Positions 9,531 to 18,180 of a stretch of 64,000 bases of DNA are shown here, piece by piece (the stretch's first letter is position 1; each line of letters starts with the position of its first letter). Source of the DNA: Loigolactobacillus zhaoyuanensis (GTDB taxonomy: Bacteria; Bacillota; Bacilli; Lactobacillales; Lactobacillaceae); contig NZ_RHOE01000001.1 of the NCBI RefSeq assembly GCF_003946385.1, positions 41,736-105,735 of the forward strand. Reading direction: 5' to 3'. Below the pieces are notes generated by a model. The model worked only from the letters and a program-made list of their open reading frames with translations, had not been told where the DNA came from and searched no databases. A program made the translations under genes and the position numbers.

Positions 9531-9752
9531 AAGCGGAGAGATACCGTTAACTAAAGCGACTTTTTAGAGAGGCAAGGGCGCTGTAACTTGCTAAGTCGTT
9601 AGTTGACGACCACTTTCCAAAAAACTCTATGCAAAGTAGGGTCGGTTCGTTACCGTTAACAACGCTAATGAGGAAGTGTGCAAACACTTCAAAACTGGGT
9701 GGAACCGCGAAATTATCGTCCCTGAGGTCTTTTAGACTTCAGGGACTTTTTT
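9531..9752 (+). ncRNA. T-box leader of thrS
   Basis: This 5' leader senses uncharged tRNA-Thr. The conserved T-box antiterminator core reads GGGTGGAACCGCG (about 9698-9710), preceded by a hairpin around GAAGTGTGCAAACACTTC. Stem I can form between about 9546 and 9606. A candidate threonine specifier ACC lies at 9609-9611, followed by A. The leader ends in a 13-bp terminator (GTCCCTGAGGTCT 9718-9730 with AGACTTCAGGGAC 9734-9746) and a T run. The exact 5' end is not determined. Confidence 0.92.
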
Positions 9753-9795
9753 ATTTGGATACGTTCGCGGTTAATATTTTAAGGAGGCCAAATTT

Positions 9796-11790
9796 ATGGC
9801 AGAACTCAAGTTAACGTTCCCCGATGGCGCAATCAAGGAATTCGCCGCAGGAACAACTGTTGCTGATGTGGCAAAGTCGATCAGTACAAGTCTAGGTAAG
9901 AAGGCGATCGCAGGTAAGTTCAATGGTCAATTAGTTGATTTAACTGCACCATTGACCGCTGATGGTAAGATCGAGATCGTCACTGCTAAAGACGAAGCCG
10001 GCGTACAAGTGCTATGGAACACAGCTAGCTTAGCATTAGGCGCTGCTTTACACGACTTGTTCCCCGCAATGACTTTTGGTGAACACAACGTGACTGAACA
10101 TGGTTTTTACTATGATACCGATAATGATGCTAAGCCAGTCTCCGTTGATGATCTAGTTGCGATCAATGATCATTTGGCTAAAATTGTTGCTGACGGCACT
10201 GCTATCCAGCGTGAAGTCGTTGCCAAAGCAGATGCATTAGCTAAATTTGCTAACGATCCTTATAAAACCAGCTTACTTAACGACTTGAACGCTGACGAAG
10301 TTGTTTTATATCATTTAGGCGACTTTACTGATTTTGGTGAACAAGGCGTTTTACCAAATACAAAATTGCTGAAAGTTTCTAAATTATTGTCGGTTGCTGG
10401 TGCATACTGGCAAGGTAAATCCAGCAATAAAATGTTGCAACGGGTTTACGGCACAGCTTTCTTTAGTCAAAAGGAAATGGACGCTGATGATGCTCGTCGG
10501 CAAGAAGCCCATGACCGCGACCATCGTGTGATCGGTAACCAATTGGATCTATTCTTCGTTGATCCTAAAGTTGGTGCTGGTTTACCATACTGGATGCCTA
10601 AAGGAGCCACGATTCGCCGGACGATCGAACGCTACATTATCGATAAGGAAGTCGCTAATGGTTATCAACATGTTTACACACCAGTTTTGATGAACTTGGA
10701 TGCCTATAAGACGTCTGGCCATTGGGACCATTATCGTGAAGACATGTTCCCACCAATGGATATGGGTGAAGGCGAACAACTTGAATTACGGCCAATGAAT
10801 TGTCCAAGCCATATTCAAATTTATAATCACCATATTCGCAGTTACCGTGAATTACCATTGCGGATCGCTGAATTAGGTATGATGCATCGTTATGAAAAAT
10901 CTGGGGCACTTTCTGGCTTACAGCGAGTACGAGAAATGACATTAAATGATGGTCATACTTTTGTCACGATGGATCAAATTGAAGATGAATTTAAGGCAAT
11001 TCTGAAATTAATGATTTCTGTTTATGCTGATTTTGACATCAGCGATTATTCATTCCGTTTGAGCTACCGCGATCCAAAGAATACTGAAAAGTATTTTGAT
11101 GATAATGAAATGTGGAACCGCGCGCAAACAATGCTTAAGGCAGCGATGGACGACATGGGCTTGGATTACACTGAAGCTGAAGGCGAAGCTGCTTTCTACG
11201 GTCCTAAGTTAGATGTCCAAACGAAGACGGCACTAGGCAACGAAGAAACCTTATCAACGATCCAATTGGACTTCATGTTGCCAGAACGCTTCGACTTGAA
11301 GTACGTCGGTAGCGATGGTGAAGAACATCGGCCCGTTATGATCCATCGTGGGTTAGTTTCAACTATGGAACGTTTCACGGCTTATTTGACTGAAATGTAT
11401 AAAGGGGCTTTCCCAACTTGGTTAGCACCCATCCAAGCCGTAATTATCCCAGTTAAAAACGAATTGCATTTAGATTACGCTAACCAGATCAAACAACGGA
11501 TGGTTGCTGCTGGTCTACGGGTCGAAATCGATGATCGTAATGAAAAAATGGGCTATAAGATCCGTGAAGCCCAAACTCAGAAAATTCCGTATACCTTAGT
11601 GCTTGGTGACGAAGAAATGAGTCACGCCAGCATTTCTGTTCGTCATTATGGCGAGGACAAAGGTGTTGCGCAAGACGCTAATATCTATATTGACGCCATG
11701 AGCGCCGAAGTGGGTAACTACAGTCGTACTGGTAAATTAAAGGGTGCTGGCGCGAATGTGACCCAACAGCTTGACAAAGAAAAAAAATAA
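9796..11790 (+). CDS. thrS: Threonine--tRNA ligase
   Basis: Charges tRNA-Thr. Order of domains: TGS (about 1-62), the editing-type N2 domain (63-240), the class II catalytic core (240-535) and the anticodon-binding domain. The core is intact: RPMNCPSH with the zinc Cys, motif 2 [20 protein letters not shown] and motif 3 [13 protein letters not shown]. In N2 the usual HxxxH reads WNTAS, and the usual CRGPH region reads DFGEQGV, so the four residues of the classic editing site are missing. AAGGAGG precedes ATG 9796. It is controlled by the T-box. Its 3' end carries the infC promoter. Confidence 0.96.
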   Translation: MAELKLTFPDGAIKEFAAGTTVADVAKSISTSLGKKAIAGKFNGQLVDLTAPLTADGKIEIVTAKDEAGVQVLWNTASLALGAALHDLFPAMTFGEHNVTEHGFYYDTDNDAKPVSVDDLVAINDHLAKIVADGTAIQREVVAKADALAKFANDPYKTSLLNDLNADEVVLYHLGDFTDFGEQGVLPNTKLLKVSKLLSVAGAYWQGKSSNKMLQRVYGTAFFSQKEMDADDARRQEAHDRDHRVIGNQLDLFFVDPKVGAGLPYWMPKGATIRRTIERYIIDKEVANGYQHVYTPVLMNLDAYKTSGHWDHYREDMFPPMDMGEGEQLELRPMNCPSHIQIYNHHIRSYRELPLRIAELGMMHRYEKSGALSGLQRVREMTLNDGHTFVTMDQIEDEFKAILKLMISVYADFDISDYSFRLSYRDPKNTEKYFDDNEMWNRAQTMLKAAMDDMGLDYTEAEGEAAFYGPKLDVQTKTALGNEETLSTIQLDFMLPERFDLKYVGSDGEEHRPVMIHRGLVSTMERFTAYLTEMYKGAFPTWLAPIQAVIIPVKNELHLDYANQIKQRMVAAGLRVEIDDRNEKMGYKIREAQTQKIPYTLVLGDEEMSHASISVRHYGEDKGVAQDANIYIDAMSAEVGNYSRTGKLKGAGANVTQQLDKEKK

Positions 11791-11799
11791 TCGTATAAT
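11771..11799 (+). promoter_or_regulatory. Consensus promoter for infC-rpmI-rplT, overlapping the thrS end
   Basis: TTGACA (11771-11776), a 17-base spacer and TATAAT (11794-11799) form a perfect sigma-A promoter. The -35 box is within the last thrS codons and the stop lies in the spacer. Confidence 0.88.
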
Positions 11800-11805
11800 T
11801 TAGCC

Positions 11806-11960
11806 TATTGAGAATTAAAGCAGAAGCAGCCCGCTTCTCGCCTAAGCTGACATTCGTCTCTGGGCAGATATTGAACGGATCAAACCAGATGACTGGTTTG
11901 TGGCGGGGTCTGCGGAAGCGGACTCCGTTTTTTTCTGCATTTTTCTCGAAATTTTTGGAG
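11806..11960 (+). ncRNA. Ribosomal protein leader of infC-rpmI-rplT (L20-leader type)
   Basis: About 150 bases of structured leader lie between the promoter and infC. It contains AACCAG-ATGA-CTGGTT at 11883-11898 and a terminator stem (GGGGTCTGC 11905-11913 with GCGGACTCC 11918-11926) followed by seven T. In Firmicutes, L20 binds such a leader and causes early termination when in excess. I assign it from position and terminator; the L20-binding fold itself was not modelled. Confidence 0.75.
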
Positions 11961-11970
11961 GTGAATAGCC

Positions 11971-12489
11971 ATAGCAAAAGACATGATGGTCAATGATGGG
12001 ATTCGCGCACGTGAGGTTCGTTTGATCGCTGAAAATGGTGACCAACTAGGCGTTCAGAGTATGACCGAAGCATTGCGAATTGCCGACCAAGCTAATTTGG
12101 ATGTTGTTCTTGTGGCTGCAAACGCTAAGCCACCGGTAGCGCGGATCATGGATTACGGTAAATATCGTTTTGAATTGCAAAAGAAACAACGCGATGCCCG
12201 TAAGAAACAAAAAATCGTTAGCATCAAAGAAGTCCGCTTAAGCCCAACGATCGATCAAAATGATTTTGAAACCAAGCTTAAAAATGCACGTAAGTTTTTA
12301 GCTAAAGGTGACAAGGTCAAGGCATCGATTCGTTTCCGCGGTCGTGCGATCACACATAAAGAAATTGGCCGTGAAGTGCTTAAGCGCTTGGCCGATGAGA
12401 CCAAAGATGTTGCAACAGTTATCGCTCATCCTAAGATGGACGGACGCAGCATGTCAATGATGTTGCAGCCAATTGCAGAAAAGCAGTAA
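11971..12489 (+). CDS. infC: Translation initiation factor IF-3, ATA start
   Basis: IF-3 binds the 30S subunit, prevents early joining of 50S and checks the start codon. The N-terminal domain reads [13 protein letters not shown], then a lysine-rich linker near residues 75-90 and the C-terminal domain ([17 protein letters not shown]). With ATA 11971 as start the protein has 172 residues and begins (M)AKDMMVNDG, as in relatives. GGAGG at 11957-11961 is nine bases before this ATA. The first ATG (11983) would remove four conserved residues and is too far from the ribosome binding site. IF-3 itself discriminates against rare starts, so this suggests autoregulation. Confidence 0.94.
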   Translation: MAKDMMVNDGIRAREVRLIAENGDQLGVQSMTEALRIADQANLDVVLVAANAKPPVARIMDYGKYRFELQKKQRDARKKQKIVSIKEVRLSPTIDQNDFETKLKNARKFLAKGDKVKASIRFRGRAITHKEIGREVLKRLADETKDVATVIAHPKMDGRSMSMMLQPIAEKQ

Positions 12490-12599
12490 GCGTGCAATAC
12501 AGGGCGTTGCTCTGGAAAGCATGTTCTCACTAAATTTGTTTGGAAAGGCTGTGGCGGCAGTTTTTCGCCACTGTCTTCTGTAGGGAGGAAGATTTAATT

Positions 12600-12800
12600 A
12601 TGCCAAAACAAAAAACACATCGTGCATCAGCTAAGCGTTTCAAGAAAACCGGTAACGGCAGCTTGTTACGTCATCACGCTTACACGAGCCACCGTTTCCA
12701 TGGTAAAACTAAGAAACAACGTCGTTTCTTGGCTAAGCCAGGCATGGTTTCCGCTAGCGATATGAAGCGGATCAAACAAATGCTATCCCAAATGAAGTAA
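12600..12800 (+). CDS. rpmI: 50S ribosomal protein L35
   Basis: A 66-residue basic ribosomal protein beginning [17 protein letters not shown], the L35 signature. AGGGAGGAAG lies just upstream of ATG 12600. An upstream in-frame start at 12540 would add a non-conserved extension and is rejected. It is the second gene of infC-rpmI-rplT. Confidence 0.97.
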   Translation: MPKQKTHRASAKRFKKTGNGSLLRHHAYTSHRFHGKTKKQRRFLAKPGMVSASDMKRIKQMLSQMK

Positions 12801-12890
12801 GATAGCATCAATCGTTTAATTTTTTAGGTAACTTCGTGCTCCTAAGTTTTCACATTAGTGAAACGCCGAAGTATTTGAGGAGGAATTTCA

Positions 12891-13250
12891 ATGCCACGTG
12901 TTAAAGGTGGAACAGTGACGCGCAAACGTCGTAAAAAGGTTTTAAAATTAGCTAAAGGTTATCGCGGTTCAAAGCATCGTTTGTTCAAAACAGCAAACAC
13001 TCAAGTAATGGTTTCTTACCGTTATGCTTTCCGTGATCGTCGCCAAGTCAAACGTGATTTCCGTAAATTATGGATCGCTCGTATTAACGCAGCAGCACGT
13101 TTGAATGATGTTAGCTACAGCAAATTGATGCACGGTTTGAAACTTGCAGGCATCGACATTAACCGTAAGATGTTAGCTGAACTTGCAGTTAGTGACGCAA
13201 AAGCATTTTCTGACTTAGCAGAACAAGCAAAGACAGCAATCGCCAAATAA
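12891..13250 (+). CDS. rplT: 50S ribosomal protein L20
   Basis: A 119-residue 23S rRNA-binding assembly protein, beginning [20 protein letters not shown] with the usual basic N-terminal extension and the globular C-terminal half. GAGGAGG precedes the ATG. In this operon L20 is the likely repressor acting on the leader upstream of infC. A strong terminator follows. Confidence 0.98.
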   Translation: MPRVKGGTVTRKRRKKVLKLAKGYRGSKHRLFKTANTQVMVSYRYAFRDRRQVKRDFRKLWIARINAAARLNDVSYSKLMHGLKLAGIDINRKMLAELAVSDAKAFSDLAEQAKTAIAK

Positions 13251-13262
13251 TGATTTGGTTTA

Positions 13263-13299
13263 AAAAAGCTGTGCTCACATATGGCGAGCACAGCTTTTT
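13263..13299. terminator. Terminator after rplT, probably bidirectional
   Basis: A perfect 14-bp stem AAAAAGCTGTGCTC/GAGCACAGCTTTTT with a 9-base loop. It lies between convergent genes and has A and T runs on both sides. Confidence 0.92.
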
Positions 13300-13305
13300 A
13301 TTGTT

Positions 13306-14223
13306 TTACTGCATAATAATGATTTTTCCAGGTTGGTGGCGTTGCTCTAGTAATTGGTGACCCGCGCGGACGCCAGCAACGGTAAATGGAAATTCAGCCG
13401 CAATTGGCAATTGTAATTGTTGGTGCGTGTATAGATCGAGTAAATAGGCAAGTGCTGGCCGATCACGAAAGCCCTTTTCTGGTTGAAAGGCCAACATGGT
13501 GATGTCCCGGGTGGTTGTAGGCAAGTTGTTTAGACTGACGTAACGGCCATTTTCGGCAACGTGGGCTAAGCCTTGTTCTTGATCACGGCCACCGTTAACG
13601 GCGTTGATCACAATATCCGCCGTCGCGTCACTACTAGCTAGATCAGTGGTGCTGATAAATTGGTCAACGCCAAGCTGAATCACGGCGTTGCGGTGGCTGG
13701 CACTGGCAACACCGATCACGTGCGCCCCGACAGCTTTAGCAATTTGTACCAGTAGGCTGCCAACGCCACCGGTAGCACCTTCAATCAGCACGCTTTGGTT
13801 AGGCTGTAGCTGTAATTTTACGATCAGTAAGTTATAAGCGGTGATGCCGACCGAGGGTAGACCAACTACAGCGCTAAGTGGTGTGCCAGCAGGGACCTTA
13901 GCAATTTTATTATGGGAAATGGCCACTTGTTCCGCGTAAGCATTTAAATTACTGTGACCGAGGACAACATCACCGACTTGGTAATCGGTGACTTGTTCGC
14001 CAACAGCTCGAATCGTGCCCACCACATCAGTACCGGGAACGATTGGAAATGGCAGTGGGCGGTCCTGCACGTGTTCACCACGGCGTAGGGCCGCATCGTA
14101 AGGATTTAAAGCAAATCCAACAACATCGATCAAAACGCGGATCGGCGTTAGTTCAGGTGTTGGCTGGGTGATACTTTCAAAAACAGTAGGGTCGCCAAAA
14201 CGGTTAAAACCAAAACTTTGCAT
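13306..14223 (-). CDS. NAD(P)-dependent medium-chain oxidoreductase (quinone oxidoreductase-like)
   Basis: A 305-residue zinc-free MDR/zeta-crystallin type reductase. The GroES-like N-terminal domain contains NPYDAALRRGEH and PGTDVVGTI. The Rossmann fold carries GATGGVGSLLVQIAKAVGA near residue 150. No zinc-ligand cysteines are seen. Such proteins reduce quinones or enones with NADPH, but the substrate here is unknown. GAAAGGA lies upstream of the start. It is transcribed against rplT and divergently from yqeG as a single gene. Confidence 0.85.
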   Translation of the reverse strand: MQSFGFNRFGDPTVFESITQPTPELTPIRVLIDVVGFALNPYDAALRRGEHVQDRPLPFPIVPGTDVVGTIRAVGEQVTDYQVGDVVLGHSNLNAYAEQVAISHNKIAKVPAGTPLSAVVGLPSVGITAYNLLIVKLQLQPNQSVLIEGATGGVGSLLVQIAKAVGAHVIGVASASHRNAVIQLGVDQFISTTDLASSDATADIVINAVNGGRDQEQGLAHVAENGRYVSLNNLPTTTRDITMLAFQPEKGFRDRPALAYLLDLYTHQQLQLPIAAEFPFTVAGVRAGHQLLEQRHQPGKIIIMQ

Positions 14224-14391
14224 AAAATCAGTCCTTTCTTGGTGCTTTGCTTTTAGAATACGGCAAAAGCTTGCAACTGCAAAGTAATTGGCTTACGCTA
14301 CTTTTTTGAATCTAGGCGGGTGCAATTTAGTGGGCTTTCCCTTATAATGGATTGTTGAGATATAAAACGATATAGATGTTGAGAGGTTATT

Positions 14392-14922
14392 ATGTTTTTA
14401 GATTATAAACCGACTTGGATGGTGTCCAAAATCACCCAATTGACTGCGGCCGATTTGCGCGAGCAAGGCATTAAAGCGATATTGACTGATCTAGACAATA
14501 CGCTGATCGTCTGGGATAATCCGACTGGAACCGCAGAATTACATGCATGGATCAAACAAATGCAAGCCAGCGGGATTCCAGTCGTCGTTGTTTCCAATAA
14601 TAAGGCAACGCGGATCAAGCGGGCAGTTAGCAGCATGGGCTTACCATTTATTGCGCGGGCCTTGAAGCCACTATCAATTGGTATTCGTCGCGCTAAGGTC
14701 CAATTGAATTTGTCCAGCCAAGAGTTAGTGATGGTGGGCGATCAATTATTGACCGATATGATCGCGGCTAACCATAGCCATGTGCGGACGATCTTAGTCC
14801 GCCCATTGATCGAAACGGATGCGTGGAATACGCGGATCAATCGTTTTTTTGAAAAATTTTTAATGCGCCGTTTGATGCGGCGCTATCCTGAGTTGCAGTG
14901 GAAGGAGCGTTTAGATGGCTGA
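14392..14922 (+). CDS. yqeG: YqeG family HAD-IIIA phosphatase
   Basis: A 176-residue haloacid dehalogenase-type protein. Motif I is DLDNTLIVWD near residue 35, motif II is VVSNN near 66, and motif III/IV is MVGDQLLTDM near 118. In B. subtilis and relatives yqeG opens the yqeG-yqeH block. The substrate is not established. The end overlaps yqeH by eight bases. A TATAAT at 14343-14348 may be the -10 of this operon; no good -35 box is visible. Confidence 0.93.
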   Translation: MFLDYKPTWMVSKITQLTAADLREQGIKAILTDLDNTLIVWDNPTGTAELHAWIKQMQASGIPVVVVSNNKATRIKRAVSSMGLPFIARALKPLSIGIRRAKVQLNLSSQELVMVGDQLLTDMIAANHSHVRTILVRPLIETDAWNTRINRFFEKFLMRRLMRRYPELQWKERLDG

Positions 14923-16036
14923 GACAGAAACCGAGCCATTATATTGTATTGGTTGTGGGGCACAAATTCAGACAACAGACCCAGCTGCCGCGGGGTACAC
15001 ACCTGCGTCAGCCTTGGAAAAAGGACTAGCAGCCGGAGAAGTCTATTGTCAGCGGTGTTTTCGTCTACGCCACTACAATGAAATCTCCGATGTCCGCTTA
15101 ACTGATGATGATTTTTTGAAATTATTGACGCAAATTGGCGAGACTGATGCCTTGATCGTTAACGTGATCGATATTTTTGATTTCTCTGGTAGTTTAATTC
15201 CTGGATTACATCGTTTTGTCGGTAAAAATCCTGTCTTACTAGTGGGGAACAAAGTCGACGTTTTACCAAATTCGGTTAAACGGAGTAAAGTCCGCCGCTG
15301 GTTGCAAGAGCAGGCGCATGCTAACGGTTTGCGGCCAGTAGATGTAATGTTGACCAGTGCTAAAAGTGGTTACGAGTTGGATGAATTACTGGACGCAATT
15401 GAAAAATATCGTGCTGGCCGTGATGTTTATGTGGTTGGGGTCACTAATGTCGGCAAGTCAACTTTGATCAATCAGATTATTAAACGGACGACAGGCACGC
15501 AAGATTTGATCACAACGTCACGCTTTCCAGGCACAACGTTAGATAAAATTGAGATCCCGTTAGATGACGGTCATGCACTGATCGACACACCAGGGATCAT
15601 TCATCGTGAACAAATGGCTTATTATTTAGGACCTAAAGATCTACGCTTGGTCGCACCACAAAAACCGATCAAGCCTAAAACGTTCCAATTAAATAGTGAA
15701 CAGACCTTGTTTCTCGGTGGGTTGGCCCGCTTTGACTACGAACGGGGTGAACACACTGGCTTCACCCTGTATTTAGATAATAATTTATTGATCCATCGGA
15801 CTAAGTTGTCTAATGCAGATGATTTTTATCAGCGCCAAGTCGGTAAATTGTTACAGCCACCACGACCAGAAGAAATTGCTGATTTCCCACCACTGACCCG
15901 GATCCAGTTCACACCAAAAGTCAAAAGCGACTTAGTTTTTGCCGGGCTTGGCTGGATCACAGTACCAGCCGGCATTACTGTCAGTGGCTGGGCGCCAGAA
16001 GGTGTGGCAGTTACATTACGACCAGCGTTGATTTAA
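14915..16036 (+). CDS. yqeH: Ribosome biogenesis GTPase YqeH
   Basis: A circularly permuted GTPase needed for 30S maturation. The N-terminal zinc finger has CIGCG (from residue 9) and CQRC (about 46-49). The permuted order then follows: G4 NKVD near 111, G5 TSAKSG near 149, G1 GVTNVGKSTL near 180 and G3 DTPG near 222. The C-terminal RNA-binding part completes 373 residues. It is translationally coupled to yqeG. An inverted repeat separates it from yhbY. Confidence 0.96.
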   Translation: MAETETEPLYCIGCGAQIQTTDPAAAGYTPASALEKGLAAGEVYCQRCFRLRHYNEISDVRLTDDDFLKLLTQIGETDALIVNVIDIFDFSGSLIPGLHRFVGKNPVLLVGNKVDVLPNSVKRSKVRRWLQEQAHANGLRPVDVMLTSAKSGYELDELLDAIEKYRAGRDVYVVGVTNVGKSTLINQIIKRTTGTQDLITTSRFPGTTLDKIEIPLDDGHALIDTPGIIHREQMAYYLGPKDLRLVAPQKPIKPKTFQLNSEQTLFLGGLARFDYERGEHTGFTLYLDNNLLIHRTKLSNADDFYQRQVGKLLQPPRPEEIADFPPLTRIQFTPKVKSDLVFAGLGWITVPAGITVSGWAPEGVAVTLRPALI

Positions 16037-16057
16037 AACTTGATCTATAGCTAAAAC

Positions 16058-16093
16058 GTGTGAAAAAAGTGCGATTTGAGCCTTTTTTCACAC
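16058..16093. repeat. Perfect 12-bp inverted repeat between yqeH and yhbY
   Basis: GTGTGAAAAAAG (16058-16069) and its exact inverse (16082-16093) flank a 12-base loop. No T run follows the second arm, so it is more likely an attenuator or processing site than a full terminator. Confidence 0.6.
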
Positions 16094-16112
16094 TCCGCGA
16101 AAGGAAGACTTT

Positions 16113-16427
16113 ATGACTTTAACTGGAAAACAAAAACGCTTTTTACGTGCACGCGCTAATCGTTTACGCCCAGAATTCCATGTGGGCAAAAATGGGATCA
16201 ATGCGGCTTTTTTGGCCCAAGTGGACGATAGCCTAGCACGTCATGAATTACTTAAAATCAATTTATTACAGAATACTGATTTAACCACGGCGGATGTAGC
16301 GGCAGAATTGACTGCTCAAATTCATGGCCTTGAAGTCCCACAAATTATTGGCCACGTGGTTTTAGTTTATCGACCAGCACCAAAAGAAAAATATCGACGT
16401 TTATCCCTTCAAGTAGCAGCATTGTAA
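16113..16427 (+). CDS. yhbY: YhbY-type RNA-binding protein (CRM domain)
   Basis: A 104-residue single CRM domain protein that associates with pre-50S particles in other bacteria. It begins LTGKQKRFLRARANRLRPEFHVGKNG, of which GKNG is the conserved GxxG-like RNA-binding loop. GAAAGGAAG precedes the start. It lies between yqeH and nadD, the usual place. Confidence 0.94.
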   Translation: MTLTGKQKRFLRARANRLRPEFHVGKNGINAAFLAQVDDSLARHELLKINLLQNTDLTTADVAAELTAQIHGLEVPQIIGHVVLVYRPAPKEKYRRLSLQVAAL

Positions 16428-16445
16428 AGAGGTGACATTTAAGCG

Positions 16446-17087
16446 GTGAGAACATTAACACAACCTGTGATCACGGTAGAAATGAAAGAAGAAATTCTCG
16501 GCAATGAACACAAAAAGCAAGTTGGTATTATGGGCGGTACCTTTAATCCGCCACATCTAGGCCATTTGGTTATTGCTGAGTCGGTTGGTTCGCAGTTGGG
16601 GTTGGAGCAAGTCTTATTTATGCCAGACGCACAACCGCCGCACCAAACGACGAAAACAACGATTGCTGCCAAGCATCGATTGGCGATGGTCGAGCGGGCA
16701 ATTGATGGCAATCCGCGTTTTGCTCTAGAACGTGCTGAAATCGATCGTGGTGGTATTAGTTATACTTACGATACAATGGTCACGTTGAAGCAGCAGCATC
16801 CCGATACTGATTATTATTTCATTATTGGCGCTGATATGGTGGCCGATCTGCCAACTTGGCATCGCATCGATGATTTATTGAAATTAGTCCAATTCGTGGG
16901 TGTTAAACGGCCAGAATTCCCGGTGACAAGTCGTTATCCGATTCTTTGGGTCGACGCACCGTTATTGGACATCAGTTCATCGCTGATCCGTCAGCGGGTC
17001 AGCCAAGGTTGCTCGGTTCGGTACTTGGTGCCGGATGCCGTGTTAGACTATATTGAAGAAGAAGGCTTGTATCGTGAAAAACACTAA
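16446..17087 (+). CDS. nadD: Nicotinate-nucleotide adenylyltransferase
   Basis: Converts nicotinate mononucleotide and ATP to deamido-NAD. The nucleotidyltransferase motif GGTFNPPHLGHL begins near residue 29, and the second motif DISSSLIRQRV lies near 178. The GTG at 16446 is used because GAGGTGA (16430-16436) is well spaced from it. This gives a 28-residue N-terminal extension; such extensions are known in lactobacilli, but a later start at ATG 16482 is conceivable. The end overlaps yqeK. Confidence 0.93.
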   Translation: MRTLTQPVITVEMKEEILGNEHKKQVGIMGGTFNPPHLGHLVIAESVGSQLGLEQVLFMPDAQPPHQTTKTTIAAKHRLAMVERAIDGNPRFALERAEIDRGGISYTYDTMVTLKQQHPDTDYYFIIGADMVADLPTWHRIDDLLKLVQFVGVKRPEFPVTSRYPILWVDAPLLDISSSLIRQRVSQGCSVRYLVPDAVLDYIEEEGLYREKH

Positions 17088-17679
17088 CGTAGAGTATGCG
17101 CCGCAACTAGTTGCGTTATCGCGGACTGAGTTGTTAGCTAAAATCAGTGCACAATTAAGCGCCGGCCGTTTTGTTCACGTGCAACGAGTCGAACAAACAG
17201 CCATCGAGTTAGCGCAAAAGTATGGCGTTGATGTACAACGTGCGGGGCTGGCAGGGTTGGTCCATGACTACGCTAAACAACGCTCTGATAGCGAGTTCAA
17301 GCAAATTATTCGCCAGCAACAATTTGATCCTGACTTGTTGACGGCGAACAATGGTATTTGGCATGGTGTTGTTGGGGCTTATTTGATTGAACGTGAGTTA
17401 GGCATCCATGATCAGCAGATTTTGAATGCAGTCCGCCGGCATACGATCGGGGCAGTCGAAATGACGGATCTAGATCAGCTTATTTTTGTAGCTGACTTTA
17501 TTGAGCCTGGCCGTGATTTTCCTGGGGTTGACCAAGCACGGGCTGCTGCCGCCGAAAGTCTAATTGCCGGCGTGCGCTTTGAAGTTAGTCATACGTTGAA
17601 ATTCCTACTCGCTAAACAAGTTAAAATTTACCCAAAAACGATCGATACGTACAATGCTTGGGTCGCACAGAAAAAATAA
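17074..17679 (+). CDS. yqeK: HD-domain hydrolase YqeK (symmetrical Ap4A hydrolase type)
   Basis: An HD phosphohydrolase of about 200 residues. Members cleave diadenosine tetraphosphate to ADP. Metal-binding residues are in HVQRVEQTA and VHDYAK, then HGVVGA and RRHTIGA, with DFIEPGR. The start is placed at GTG 17074, 14 bases inside nadD, with AAGAAGG upstream; a TTG at 17053 is less likely. It follows nadD in nearly all Firmicutes. Confidence 0.93.
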   Translation: MKNTNVEYAPQLVALSRTELLAKISAQLSAGRFVHVQRVEQTAIELAQKYGVDVQRAGLAGLVHDYAKQRSDSEFKQIIRQQQFDPDLLTANNGIWHGVVGAYLIERELGIHDQQILNAVRRHTIGAVEMTDLDQLIFVADFIEPGRDFPGVDQARAAAAESLIAGVRFEVSHTLKFLLAKQVKIYPKTIDTYNAWVAQKK

Positions 17680-17689
17680 ATTAAAACAG

Positions 17690-17811
17690 CTTAATTATGA
17701 AAAGGAGCCTGCTCGACTAGTCGCGGATTTTGCGACGTAGCGAGAAAGGACATCCGTCTTGAAACTGAATTTTTTGCAACTGCAAAAATTACCTTAATTA
17801 TGAAAAGGAGC
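17690..17811 (+). repeat. 19-base direct repeat bracketing a structured segment upstream of rsfS
   Basis: CTTAATTATGAAAAGGAGC occurs at 17690-17708 and again at 17793-17811. The second copy supplies the rsfS Shine-Dalgarno site. Between them lie a hairpin (CTCGACTAGTCGC with GCGACGTAGCGAG, about 17712-17743) and a short palindrome TTTTTGCA-AC-TGCAAAAA (about 17771-17788). It looks like an insertion with target duplication, or a duplicated leader. Confidence 0.7.
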
Positions 17812-17817
17812 ATTATT

Positions 17818-18180
17818 TTGAACAGTAAAGAAATTTTAGAAATTGCTGTCCGTGCAGCAGATAGTAAACGCGCAGAGGATATTGTGGCATTAGATATCCA
17901 TGAGGTCAGCTTATTAGCTGATTATTTCGTTGTCATGCAAGGCGGTTCTAAGCGCCAAATGGACGCTATTTTAGAGTCGATCGCAGAACAGATTGAAGCA
18001 GCTGGTGAAACCGTTAAACGTGTCGAAGGTAAAAACTCCGATAAATGGGTTTTGATCGATTTAGGTGACGTGGTAGTCAACATTTTCAATCCAGAAGAAC
18101 GTGCTTATTATAATTTAGAAAAATTATGGTCTAACGCTAAAACGGTGAATGTTGCGGCTTGGCTTGACGCTGAAGTATGA
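17818..18180 (+). CDS. rsfS: Ribosome silencing factor RsfS
   Basis: Binds L14 on free 50S subunits and blocks joining of the subunits when nutrients run out. The 120-residue protein has the Iojap/YbeB pattern: ADYFVVMQGGSKRQMDAI, then EGKNSDKWVLIDLGDVVVNIF and the C-terminal RAYYNLEKLW. AAGGAG at 17804-17809 fits TTG 17818. An ATG at 17800 contains that ribosome binding site and is rejected. It overlaps the methyltransferase gene by four bases. Confidence 0.95.
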   Translation: MNSKEILEIAVRAADSKRAEDIVALDIHEVSLLADYFVVMQGGSKRQMDAILESIAEQIEAAGETVKRVEGKNSDKWVLIDLGDVVVNIFNPEERAYYNLEKLWSNAKTVNVAAWLDAEV

